From positions 992,001 to 1,056,000 of the forward strand of contig NZ_JAENJH010000002.1 of assembly GCF_016595675.1 (NCBI RefSeq): a stretch of 64,000 nucleotides of DNA, in the 5' to 3' direction. Below the pieces are notes generated by a model that ran no database searches, was not told the DNA's origin, and saw only the letters and a list, made by a program, of their open reading frames with translations. Origin of the DNA: Prauserella cavernicola. GTDB taxonomy: Bacteria > Actinomycetota > Actinomycetes > Mycobacteriales > Pseudonocardiaceae. The translations under genes and the position numbers were made by a program. Positions 50,369 to 59,068 of this stretch are shown here, one piece after another (the stretch's first letter is position 1; the number at the start of each line of letters is the position of its first letter).

Positions 50369-52793
50369 CGCGGGCGGCGAGCAGGGTGCGGAGTTGGGCC
50401 AGCAGGTCGCTGCGGCTCGTGGCGCCCAGGCGTTGCCGCATCCTGGCCATGTGGTGCTCCACCGTCTTCGCCGAGATGAACAGCTGGTCGCCCACCTGCT
50501 TGTACGTCATGCCCGCGACGACGAGCTCGGCCACCTGCACCTCGCGCTCACTCAGCTTCGGGGTGCCGCCGGGGTCGGTCACGGCGTCGCCGGGCGCGCG
50601 GCCACGCAGTTCCCGCGCGCAGTCCAGCAGCGACACCATGGCGGCCCGGTCGGTGGTGCGGATCGCGGCCTGCCCGGCGAGGCGCGCGCCGTCCCACCAC
50701 AGCCCTTCCTCGTGCAGGCCGCGCGCCGCCGCTTCGACGCGCGCGGCGTCGACCTTGCCGCCGATCACGTCGAGCCAGCAGCCCGCCGCGGCGGACACCA
50801 CGGCGTGGTGCGAGCTGTGGCCCGCCGCGGCCTCGAGCGCCGTGACGTGCTCGCGTGCTTCGGCCGGCTGTTCGGCCATGATCGCCGCGTGCAGCCCACT
50901 CCAGTGCAGCGGCGCTGTCCACAGTGGAGGATTGCCGAGCGCGTCGAGCAGTGCCCACGCCCGTTGCACGTGATGGGCGAGCCGCTCGCGGTCGCCGAGC
51001 CTCGCCGCCGCCACCGACAGCTCGCCGAACGGCAGCAGCGTGAACAGGTCCACGGGATGCCGGATGACGGCGTCGCACGCCTCGCCCCAGATCGTGCGAA
51101 GCCCGCTGAGGTCGCTCGCCCTGCGCGCGAGCGCGGCCCGCAGTCCCGCGGCGAACAACCAGTCGCGCGGCGACAGCTCCGTGCCCGCCGAGGCGAGCCG
51201 CTCGCCCGCGAGGTCGGTGTTGCCGCGCAGCACCGCGATCCACGCGAGCAGCAGCCGGTGCCGTGGCGCCAGTGCGTCCCCGCCCGACTCGGCCGCGACG
51301 GCGCGCTCCAGCAACGTCTCAGCGATGCCCAGTTCACCGCAGTGGATGCCGACGAGCGCGCCCAGCGCGGCTGGGCTGTCCGGTAACAGTGCCGAGCGGC
51401 CGACGGGTTCCAGCATCTCGGCCGAGCTGACCACAGTGGACAGTGCTGCCGCCGGCGGTCCGGAGACCGACTCGGCGATGCCCTGGGCCGCCGCCGTCAT
51501 CGCGCCGGAGAGCAGGGTCGGCGGCTCGTCGGAGTCCGGCGGCGTCTCGAGCAGGCGCTGCGCCTCCGCTCGGCGCCCCGTGCCGAGCAGTCCGAGCGCC
51601 GCGTACACGGTGGACAGCCGGGTGCCGGACCAGCGGAAGAGCTCGGCGCTGCGCGCGAGCTGGCCGAGGTGCACCAGCGCGGTGCCCGCCACCCTGGCGC
51701 CGTCCTTGCGATCGCGGGCGTTCGGGTCGGCGATCACCTGGTCGGCCAGTCTGGCCGCGGTGGCGAGGTCGCCCGCCCTGGCGGAGGCCTCGGCCCAGCG
51801 CGTGCCGACGTCGGAGGCGGGAAGCCCGGCGGTCACGGCCGCGTCGAACAGTTGCGCGGCCAGCGCCGGATCGGCCTCGGCGGCCTCGTCGGCTGCTGCC
51901 TCGAACGCCGCGGCGGGCTCTGGCCCGGTGAGTCCGCCACCGAGCAGCGGCCGCACGAGCGGGAGCACCGGACCCCTGCGGTCGAGCTGCAACCGCACGA
52001 GCCGCTGGTGTACGGCGAGCCGCCGGTCGGCGGGCACGAGCGCGGTCAGCGCCCGCCGTGCGATCGGCAGCAGTGAGCCGTCGGCGCCGAGTAGCCCGGT
52101 GGCCCTCGCCGCGTCGACGACGCCCGCGATCGCGTCGGGTTCCCTGCCGAGCAGCCCGGTGAGCAGCCCGGGGTCGAGCCCGGCCCCGCTCTCGGCCGCC
52201 AGCAGCACCACCAGCACGCCGGAGTCGAGCCGGTCCAGTTCGGGGCGGAAGTCGGCGAGCGCGGCCGAGGGCACCTCGGGCTCCGCGCCGAGCGCCGGCG
52301 CCAGCCGGGCGACGAACGCGGGCACGCCCGCGGTCTCGTCGTGCACGAACTCGGTGTGGCCCGCGCGGGCGCGGCCGAGCAGTGTGGTGATCCGGTCGCG
52401 GTCGAGCGGCCTGAGCACGACCTGTCCGCGCAGCAGTGCGAGCGTCCGGTCGAGTGCCGCTGGCCGGGGTGAGGGCCGGGTGGAGATCACCAGCCCGGCG
52501 CGGTCGTCGGCGGCAAGCTCGGCCAGGTCGGCAAGCCTGCTCTCGCCCAGCTCGTGGGCGTCGTCGACGAGCACCAGCGGCGAGCCCGGCTCGTGCTCGC
52601 CGAAGCGGGCCACGGGCAGTCCGGAGCGCGTGCGGCCGGCGGCGAGGTGGTCGAGTAGCGCGGTCTTGCCGTAGCCGCCCGGTGCGATGACCGCCAGCCG
52701 CGCCGGAGCGAGCCGTCCGTTCGCGACGGCAGCGCACAGCTCCCGCGTCGGCTCGTCGAGCAGCAGCTCGGTCCTGATCCCGGTGAGGCTCAC
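50361..52793 (-). CDS. LuxR-family regulator with STAND-like ATPase and TPR region (probable IniR)
   Basis: An 810-aa regulator. P-loop in APGGYGKTALL (about residue 37), Walker B-like PLVLVDDAHELGESR, a helical repeat region of about 450 residues, and a C-terminal LuxR HTH: LSEREVQVAELVVAGMTYKQ…FISAKTVEHHMARMR. GTG start at 52793 overlaps the stop of the Hsp70-like gene (GTGA) and follows GAGGAAC. In mycobacteria a large LuxR-type regulator, IniR (Rv0339c), beside iniBAC is required for its induction; this gene has the same architecture and neighbourhood, so it is the likely regulator of the ini genes. Confidence 0.9.
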   Translation of the reverse strand: MSLTGIRTELLLDEPTRELCAAVANGRLAPARLAVIAPGGYGKTALLDHLAAGRTRSGLPVARFGEHEPGSPLVLVDDAHELGESRLADLAELAADDRAGLVISTRPSPRPAALDRTLALLRGQVVLRPLDRDRITTLLGRARAGHTEFVHDETAGVPAFVARLAPALGAEPEVPSAALADFRPELDRLDSGVLVVLLAAESGAGLDPGLLTGLLGREPDAIAGVVDAARATGLLGADGSLLPIARRALTALVPADRRLAVHQRLVRLQLDRRGPVLPLVRPLLGGGLTGPEPAAAFEAAADEAAEADPALAAQLFDAAVTAGLPASDVGTRWAEASARAGDLATAARLADQVIADPNARDRKDGARVAGTALVHLGQLARSAELFRWSGTRLSTVYAALGLLGTGRRAEAQRLLETPPDSDEPPTLLSGAMTAAAQGIAESVSGPPAAALSTVVSSAEMLEPVGRSALLPDSPAALGALVGIHCGELGIAETLLERAVAAESGGDALAPRHRLLLAWIAVLRGNTDLAGERLASAGTELSPRDWLFAAGLRAALARRASDLSGLRTIWGEACDAVIRHPVDLFTLLPFGELSVAAARLGDRERLAHHVQRAWALLDALGNPPLWTAPLHWSGLHAAIMAEQPAEAREHVTALEAAAGHSSHHAVVSAAAGCWLDVIGGKVDAARVEAAARGLHEEGLWWDGARLAGQAAIRTTDRAAMVSLLDCARELRGRAPGDAVTDPGGTPKLSEREVQVAELVVAGMTYKQVGDQLFISAKTVEHHMARMRQRLGATSRSDLLAQLRTLLAARVR

Positions 52794-54025
52794 CGTTCCT
52801 CGTCTCGGTCTGGGGTCGATGAGTCCTTGCGGGCCAGCGTGAACCGCCGCTTGGGCGGCTCCAGCGGTGTGATCTCGACCGGGGGGCGTTCGGGCGGCGG
52901 CTCGAGATCGTCGGCCTCGTCCCCGCCGTACACCGTGGGCAGTTCGTAGGAAGCTGCGACGAGCGAGCTGGACGTGCTCGTCGGCTCCGGCTCGGGCTCC
53001 GGCCTCGGCATCGCCGCGAGCGCCGCGCCCCGGCACAGGGCGGTGCCCGGATCGTGGTCCACCGAGACCGGGCACGACAGCGCGTCCTCGGCCAGCTCCT
53101 TCGTCAGCGGGATGCGGGCCGTGCCGCCCACCAGCACCGCGGCGGCGAGCTGCCCCGAGGGCACCGTCGAGGCCAGCCGCTCCAGCGAGCCGACCGCCGC
53201 CGTCAGCGCGGGCCTGGCCAGCTCCTCGAACTGGGCGCGGGTGACGGGCACGTCGTCCCACACCGCCGTCTCGCTCGCCTGCGACAGGCGTTCCTTCGCG
53301 GCGGTGCACGCTGCCCGCAGGCGCGCCATCGCGCCCGGGTCCTTGTCGTCCACCGACAGCTCGCGTTGCAGGTGCCGCACCAGCAGGTCGTCGAGGTAGA
53401 CGCCCGCCGTGTGCTCTGGTCCGTCGGCGTGGGCCAGCAGCTCGAACCCGTGCGGGCCGCGGCGCAGCAGCGCGGTTTCGACGTGCTCGCCGCCGACGCG
53501 GCAGACCGCGAGCGTCTGGCCCACCTCCACCCGCTCACGGGCGAGGTGGCTCTCCGCCGCCGCGATCGGGCTCGGCAGCGCGAGCACCGCGGGCAGCTGG
53601 GCCTGGTCGAGCGCCTCGTGCAGCAGTCCGCGCCGGTAGCCGGACCAGCCGGGCGGATGGGTGACCACGATCCGTTCGGGGTCCGCGCCCTCGGCGTCGG
53701 CGACGCGATCGACCACCCAGCCGATCAGGGCGGCGGCCAGCGTCTCGGCGGGGTAGGACAGGTCGGCGAGCACCAGGGGGACGGCGTCACCCGTGCGGCG
53801 CAGCGGGCCGCGCGCGATGCGATCGGGCTCGGCCGCCGCGCGACGCAGAGCGTCCTGACCGGTGAGGACGTCGCCGTTCGGGCCGACGTGCAGCACCGAG
53901 TCGAGCCACGGGAAGCCACCCCCGAGGGGGACGACCTCGGGCTGCCCCCAGTGGGCTGCTCCCGAACGGCACACCGCGGCCGTGGTGCGCGTGGTGCCGA
54001 CGTGGACACCCAGTACATAGCGCAT
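52790..54025 (-). CDS. Hsp70/actin-fold family protein
   Basis: A 411-aa protein with the Hsp70 nucleotide-binding domain only (MRYVLGVHVGTTRTTAAV; VGGTARIPLTKELAEDAL), lacking the substrate-binding domain. The last 65 residues are a disordered Pro/Glu-rich tail ending with basic KRRFTLARKDSS. It is the first gene of a two-gene unit with the LuxR regulator and is divergent from iniB. It may sense ATP or protein-folding state for the regulator; this is inference. Confidence 0.9.
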   Translation of the reverse strand: MRYVLGVHVGTTRTTAAVCRSGAAHWGQPEVVPLGGGFPWLDSVLHVGPNGDVLTGQDALRRAAAEPDRIARGPLRRTGDAVPLVLADLSYPAETLAAALIGWVVDRVADAEGADPERIVVTHPPGWSGYRRGLLHEALDQAQLPAVLALPSPIAAAESHLARERVEVGQTLAVCRVGGEHVETALLRRGPHGFELLAHADGPEHTAGVYLDDLLVRHLQRELSVDDKDPGAMARLRAACTAAKERLSQASETAVWDDVPVTRAQFEELARPALTAAVGSLERLASTVPSGQLAAAVLVGGTARIPLTKELAEDALSCPVSVDHDPGTALCRGAALAAMPRPEPEPEPTSTSSSLVAASYELPTVYGGDEADDLEPPPERPPVEITPLEPPKRRFTLARKDSSTPDRDEER

Positions 54026-54130
54026 TTTTCCGGCGGATCCTCACGGTTCTCGGTCGGGGAGGGCCAAGTGTGCGTCCTTTCGTACCAAAGCGGCGCACCC
54101 GGATGACACCCCGAGCCGTAAGCGTTCCCG

Positions 54131-54146
54131 ATCCCCTAATCCCCTA
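54131..54146. repeat. Direct repeat ATCCCCTA x2 in the iniB promoter region
   Basis: Two immediately adjacent copies of ATCCCCTA lie in the 250-base divergent space between the Hsp70-like gene (start 54025) and iniB, about 130 bases before the iniB start. A tandem site of this kind could be bound by the large LuxR regulator. I see no clear -35/-10 pair, though AGCTTGCTTCGG around 54218 is AT-richer. Confidence 0.35.
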
Positions 54147-54275
54147 ACCGAACCCCCAGCAGGACGCGTGGACAACAGGGAGTGATCCCCGATGACCTCG
54201 ACGTCACGCGGGCATAGCTTGCTTCGGTCGGCGTCCCCGAGCGCCGCACCGATCCCCCACCGAATGGAGATTTCG

Positions 54276-55796
54276 TTGTCCATCCACGAGGAGCAGACGC
54301 TGCACGACTTCGTGCTCGGCCTGCTGAACGACCCCGCCTCGCGACTGGCGTTCACCGAGGACCCGACCGACGCCCTCGAGTGCGCCGGGCTCGGTGACAT
54401 CACCGCGCAGGACGTGCAGGAAGTCGTTCCGCTCGTCATGGACTACAGCGGCCAGCTGCCCGGCACCGACGCGCTGGGTGACCTGCCCGTCGGCGCCGAC
54501 GGCATCGCGGGTGCCATCGCCCAGCTGCAGTCCGTCGCCGACGTCGCGGGCGAGCAGCGCTCCGACGACGCGCTCGACTTCGGCGTCTTCGACGCCGACC
54601 TCGAGGGCTCCGCTGACGGCGTCGCGGGCGCGGGCGAGCTGGTCACCGACCAGGTTCACGCTGTCGGCGCCGCCACGGCTTCCACCGAGGGCGGCCAGCT
54701 GGCCGGCTCCGTGGTCTCCGACGCGGGCGCGGGCGAGATCGTCGGCGAGGTGAGCGAGGACGGCGCCAGCTTCGCCTCCACCTCCGACTCGGTTCTCGGT
54801 CAGTTCGCCGGCATCGGCGGCGCGGGCCTGGAGAGCGCTGGCGGCTCGGTCGCCTACGAGGGTGACGCCGCGAACGGCGCCGGCACGGTCGACGCCAGCC
54901 TGCAGGGCATCTCCGGCGACCTCGACTTCGCCACCGAGCAGGCCGGCATCGCCGCCTTCACCGAGGGCAGCACCGACGGTGCGGCCGGCGGTGTGGCGCT
55001 GGACGGCGACGCCGTCGAGCTCGAGGGCACCGCCGGGGCCACTGCCGAGGACGTCGCCGCTGGCGGCTCGATCGAGACCCCGGCCGGCACCTACGGCATC
55101 GCGTTCGCCGGTTCGCCCTCCGAGCCGTCGCTGCCGGACTTCGCCACCACCGGCGACCTCGCCGGCGCGCTGGACTCCGAGAGCCTGACCCGCGGCTTCG
55201 ACCCCGCCGCCTCCACGCTCGCCGTGGTCACCTCGGACAGCGCGGCGCTCGGCGGCCTCGGCGGCCTCGGCGGTGTGGTCCCGGCCGGCCTGCCCGCGGT
55301 CCCCGCGCTGCCGGAGACCGGCTCGCTGCCGGTCGACCTGCCCGCGGAGCGTGCGGACCTGCCCGTCGACGCACCGATCGACGTGCCCGCCGAGCTGCCG
55401 GCCGACCTGCCCGTCGACCTGCCCGCTGACCTGCCCGCCGTCGGCGACCTGCCGGTGGACGTGCCCGGCATGCCCGGCCTGCCGGGTCTCGGCGAGCTTC
55501 CGGTGGACCTGCCCACCGACCTCCCCGCCCTCGGCGACCTGCCGGTCGATCTGCCGACCGACCTGCCTGGCGGCCTCCCGGTGGACCTGCCCACCGAGCT
55601 GCCGGAGCTGCCGGTCGCCAACCCGCTGCCCGACCGTGCGGACCTGCCCGCCGACGTCCCGGCCGAGCTGCCGGGCGACCCGGTCGGCACTGTCACGGAC
55701 AGCGTTGGCGCCAGCCCGCTCGGCGATGTCGCCGGCGTGACCGACGCGCTGCCCACGGACCTCCCCGACACGGGTGACCTGGGCCTCGGTCTCTGA
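54276..55796 (+). CDS. iniB: IniB-type protein with IniB N-terminal domain and DLP repeats
   Basis: About 506 aa. The N-terminal IniB domain (SIHEEQTLHDFVLGLLNDPA then EVVPLVMDYSG, about 1-60) is conserved with mycobacterial IniB. The middle is Gly/Ala-rich and acidic. Residues about 370-500 are a degenerate DLPVDLPADLP repeat. No signal peptide is evident. The TTG at 54276 has GGAGA five bases upstream; ATG at 54264 and 54192 are alternatives without comparable sites. IniB is the first gene of the isoniazid/ethambutol-inducible iniBAC operon; its biochemical role is not known. A strong terminator follows it. Confidence 0.85.
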   Translation: MSIHEEQTLHDFVLGLLNDPASRLAFTEDPTDALECAGLGDITAQDVQEVVPLVMDYSGQLPGTDALGDLPVGADGIAGAIAQLQSVADVAGEQRSDDALDFGVFDADLEGSADGVAGAGELVTDQVHAVGAATASTEGGQLAGSVVSDAGAGEIVGEVSEDGASFASTSDSVLGQFAGIGGAGLESAGGSVAYEGDAANGAGTVDASLQGISGDLDFATEQAGIAAFTEGSTDGAAGGVALDGDAVELEGTAGATAEDVAAGGSIETPAGTYGIAFAGSPSEPSLPDFATTGDLAGALDSESLTRGFDPAASTLAVVTSDSAALGGLGGLGGVVPAGLPAVPALPETGSLPVDLPAERADLPVDAPIDVPAELPADLPVDLPADLPAVGDLPVDVPGMPGLPGLGELPVDLPTDLPALGDLPVDLPTDLPGGLPVDLPTELPELPVANPLPDRADLPADVPAELPGDPVGTVTDSVGASPLGDVAGVTDALPTDLPDTGDLGLGL

Positions 55797-55823
55797 GGAC
55801 CGAATTGATCTCGGAGTGATAAC

Positions 55824-55856
55824 AGGCTGGGCTCGTGTCAATCACGAGCCCAGCCT
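55824..55856 (+). terminator. Terminator or attenuator between iniB and iniA
   Basis: A perfect 14-base stem (55824-55837 and 55843-55856, AGGCTGGGCTCGTG and complement) with a five-base loop TCAAT lies between the iniB stop and the iniA start. It should separate iniB output from iniAC or act as an attenuator. Confidence 0.8.
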
Positions 55857-55893
55857 TCACTGCGGAGAGTGATCGAGGCACACTTGCCGTCCG

Positions 55894-57699
55894 ATGATGG
55901 CTACCTCGTGGCTCGGCGTCCTGGACGAGACCATCCAGGCGTGCGGCGCACATGCCAGGCCCGACCTGGCCGAGCGTCTCCGGTCCCGTCGCACTGAACT
56001 GGCGGGACCACAGGTCCGTGTCCTGGTCCTGGGCGAATCCGGCCAGGGCAAGAGCCAACTGATCAACGGCCTCGTCAACGCCCCGGTGTGCGCGGTCGGC
56101 GACGATGTCACCACCACGGTCCCCGCCGTCGTCGCACACGCCGCCGCGCCCGCAGCCTCGATCGTCACCACCGAGGACGGCGCCCCCACCGCCATCGAGT
56201 CCGGCCGCGTCCCGACGCCCGTCGAGTCCGTCACCACGCGCGCCAACCGCGACTCCGGCGCCGTCCGCGCCGAGGTGGGACTGCCCCGCAAACTTCTCGA
56301 GTCCGGGCTCGCGCTCGTCGACTCCCCGCCCATCGGGGCGCCCACCTCGCAGCACACCCACCGTGCACTGGCCGTGCTCCCGCACGCCGACGCGACCCTG
56401 CTCGTCTCCGACGCGACCAGGGAACTCTCGGCCGCCGAGCTGGAACTACTCGGCCGGGTGCGGCTCTTCTGTCCCACCGTGGTCCTGGTCCTCACCAAGA
56501 TCGATCTGGTGCCGGGCTGGCGCGGGGTCGCCGAACGCAACCGCGCCAGGCTGGAACGCGACGGGCTCTCCGTCGCCGTGATCCCCGTGTCGGCGTCGCT
56601 GCGCCTCGCCGCCGCGCGCACCGGCGACCAGGCGCTCAACGACGAGTCCGGTTACGGCGCGCTCGTGCGCTACCTGCACCAGGACCTGATGGGCCATGTG
56701 GACCTGCTGCGCCGCCGCTCGGCCGCCGCGCTGATCCACATGACGGTGGAACAGCTCGCCGAGCCGCTGCGCGACCGGCTGGCCGAGCTGAGGGAGGGCG
56801 GCACCGACGAGCTGACCGCCCGCTGGCGGGCCGCGGGCAACCGGCTCGAGGACCTGCAACGCGAGTCGGCACGCTGGCAGACGGTGCTCTCCGACGAGGT
56901 CGCCGACCTGGTCGCCGACCTCGACTTCGACCTGCGCGACCGCACCCGCCGGATCCTGCGCGAGGCCGACGAGTACTTCGATACCGCCGATCCGGCCAAG
57001 GACTGGCCCGAGTTCGAGCAGTGGCTGCGCGACAACCTCAAGGCCGTCGCGGAGACGAACTCGACGTGGCTGCTCGACCGCTTCGAGTGGATCGCGCGCA
57101 AGATCGCCCGCCAGGTGGCTCCGCGTGGTGACGACGCGCTGCCGGAGAAGCTGCTCGGCGCCGAGGCGCGGGACCACATCGGTGACCTGCGGATGCCCAA
57201 CGTCGAGCGCTTCGGGGTGGGGCAGAAGCTGTTCGTCGGTCTGCGCGGCTCCTACAGTGGCCTGCTGATGTTCGGGTTGGCGACCACACTGGCGGGCATG
57301 CCGTTGATCAACCCCATCTCGCTCGGCGCGGGTGCCGCGTTCGGTGCCAAGAGCGTGTTCGAGGAGCGTGGCGCCCGGCTCAAACGACGCCAGGCCGTGG
57401 CGCGGACCGCCGCACACCGCCACGTCGACGACTTCTTCCTCACCTACGGCAAGGAGAGCAAGGACACCGTCCGGCTCATCCACCGCGACCTGCGCGACCG
57501 CTGCACGGCCGTCGCCCACGACCTGCGCACCGAGATCGCCGACACGGCCAAGCGCATCAAGCAGGTCATCGACACCGAGACCGCTGAGCGGGGAGCCAGC
57601 GCACGGGAGCTCGCGCGCGGCATCGAGCAGCTGAACCTGCTGTACCGGAGGGGACACTCGCTCGCCACGGCGGAGACCGTTCGCGGACTCACGGCGTGA
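55894..57699 (+). CDS. iniA: IniA dynamin-like GTPase
   Basis: A 601-aa dynamin-family protein. P-loop GESGQGKS (47-54), switch region TTTVPAV, DSPP (G3) and LTKIDLV (G4) are intact. A helical stalk follows (about 300-420) and a hydrophobic segment (GLLMFGLATTLAGMPLINPI, about 450-470) that can act as membrane-inserting paddle. In mycobacteria IniA mediates membrane fission and drug tolerance. The stop overlaps iniC's GTG (GTGA). Confidence 0.93.
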   Translation: MMATSWLGVLDETIQACGAHARPDLAERLRSRRTELAGPQVRVLVLGESGQGKSQLINGLVNAPVCAVGDDVTTTVPAVVAHAAAPAASIVTTEDGAPTAIESGRVPTPVESVTTRANRDSGAVRAEVGLPRKLLESGLALVDSPPIGAPTSQHTHRALAVLPHADATLLVSDATRELSAAELELLGRVRLFCPTVVLVLTKIDLVPGWRGVAERNRARLERDGLSVAVIPVSASLRLAAARTGDQALNDESGYGALVRYLHQDLMGHVDLLRRRSAAALIHMTVEQLAEPLRDRLAELREGGTDELTARWRAAGNRLEDLQRESARWQTVLSDEVADLVADLDFDLRDRTRRILREADEYFDTADPAKDWPEFEQWLRDNLKAVAETNSTWLLDRFEWIARKIARQVAPRGDDALPEKLLGAEARDHIGDLRMPNVERFGVGQKLFVGLRGSYSGLLMFGLATTLAGMPLINPISLGAGAAFGAKSVFEERGARLKRRQAVARTAAHRHVDDFFLTYGKESKDTVRLIHRDLRDRCTAVAHDLRTEIADTAKRIKQVIDTETAERGASARELARGIEQLNLLYRRGHSLATAETVRGLTA

Positions 57700-58958
57700 A
57701 TCTGCCCGAGTTGACCTGGTCGCTGCTCAACCAGGCGCTGGAGGCCTACGGCGACAGCCCGCGTGCGACGAACTGGTTGCGCGGGCACCTCGCGCGGTTC
57801 ACCGAACCCGTCCGCATCGCGGTCGCGGGCCCGCACGGGTGCGGCCGGTCGACACTGGTGAACGCCATCGCGGGCGAGGACGTCGCCGGTGCGGGCACCG
57901 ACGCGGGCTGGCACCACGTGCAGGCGAGCCGCTCGCAGGCCGAGCTGATGTTGCTCGACCCGCCGCCGCTGGACGCCGAGGCGGCCGAGCCCGGCGCGTT
58001 CGAACGGGTCTGCATGGACGCCGACGCCGTGCTGTACCTGATGGGCCACCCGCACAACGCGGACCTGTCGTTCCTGCGGACCGTGCAGGACCACCCCGTC
58101 GCCAGGGCCGCGCCGGTGAACGCGCTCGTCGTGCTCTCGCGGGCCGACGAACTCGGCGGTGGCAGGGTCGACGCGCTGATCTCGGCGAGGCAGGTGGCGC
58201 GACGGTACCGGCGCGACACCGAACTGAGCGGGCTGTGCCAGGACATCGTGCCGGTCGCCGGGCTGGCGGCCGGTGCGAGCCGGAGCCTGACCGAGGCCGA
58301 CTTCGAGACCGTCGCCGCGCTCGCCGCCGTCCCCAAGGCTGAGCTGGAACCGCTGCTGCTCTCCGCCGACCGGTTCGCCGCCGACCCTCGCCGCCAGGAG
58401 CTGCTCGCGCGCTTCGGGTTGTTCGGCGTCCGGCTGGCGACCACCCTCGTGCGCGGCGGCGTGGACACCCAGTCCGCGCTGACGGCTCAGCTCTCGCAGC
58501 GCACCGGGTTCAGCGAGCTGCGCGACTCGATCACGCGCTACTTCACCGACCGCAGGCACGTGCTCAAGGCGCGTTCGGCGCTGATCGGACTCGAGGTCGT
58601 GCTGCGCATGGAACCCCGGCCCGCGGCGGCGCCGCTGCTCGGCGAGCTGGAACGACTGCTCGCCGGGGCGCACGAGTTCGCCGAGCTGCGGGTGCTGGCG
58701 GCGTTGCGAGCAGGCCGCGCGCGATTGCCCGAGGAGCTCAAGGACGAGGCGCTGCGGCTCATCGGCGGCTACGGCGACGAGCCCGCGCAGCGGCTGGGCG
58801 TCGAGGGACCGGAGCCGCAAGTGCGGCAGGCCGCGCTCGGCGCGCTGCGGCTCTGGCAGGAGTACGCGGAGAACCCGGTGTTCGGCGCCGCGGAACGGCA
58901 GGCGGCGCTCACGGTCGTCCGGAGTTGTGAAGCGATGGCAATGGGGCCCGGGCGCTAG
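57696..58958 (+). CDS. iniC: IniC dynamin-like GTPase with degenerate P-loop
   Basis: A 420-aa GTPase-like protein coupled to iniA. Its P-loop reads GPHGCGRST (45-53): the catalytic Lys is Arg51. The G4 motif is SRADEL instead of NKxD. It probably binds nucleotide poorly and serves as a partner of IniA. The C-terminal half is helical. Mycobacterial IniC is normally co-expressed with IniA. Confidence 0.9.
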   Translation: MNLPELTWSLLNQALEAYGDSPRATNWLRGHLARFTEPVRIAVAGPHGCGRSTLVNAIAGEDVAGAGTDAGWHHVQASRSQAELMLLDPPPLDAEAAEPGAFERVCMDADAVLYLMGHPHNADLSFLRTVQDHPVARAAPVNALVVLSRADELGGGRVDALISARQVARRYRRDTELSGLCQDIVPVAGLAAGASRSLTEADFETVAALAAVPKAELEPLLLSADRFAADPRRQELLARFGLFGVRLATTLVRGGVDTQSALTAQLSQRTGFSELRDSITRYFTDRRHVLKARSALIGLEVVLRMEPRPAAAPLLGELERLLAGAHEFAELRVLAALRAGRARLPEELKDEALRLIGGYGDEPAQRLGVEGPEPQVRQAALGALRLWQEYAENPVFGAAERQAALTVVRSCEAMAMGPGR

Positions 58959-59068
58959 CTTCGATGTCGAACGGACCGGCAACTGATCGCGGGCAGAGGT
59001 CGAAACCGGTCGCTGACGTTTAGGCCATTGTCCTTCCCTCGTTCACCCGGCTGGGTAAAGATCTCCCG

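Noticed and set aside
51040-52674. Ser-rich 544-codon plus-strand frame opposite the LuxR regulator
   Set aside because: Composition typical of an antisense shadow, and the minus-strand frame has P-loop and HTH motifs.
54192-54275. Longer IniB starting at ATG 54192
   Set aside because: The added residues are unlike IniB N-termini and no other evidence supports translation; TTG 54276 has a well-placed GGAGA, though the choice remains uncertain.
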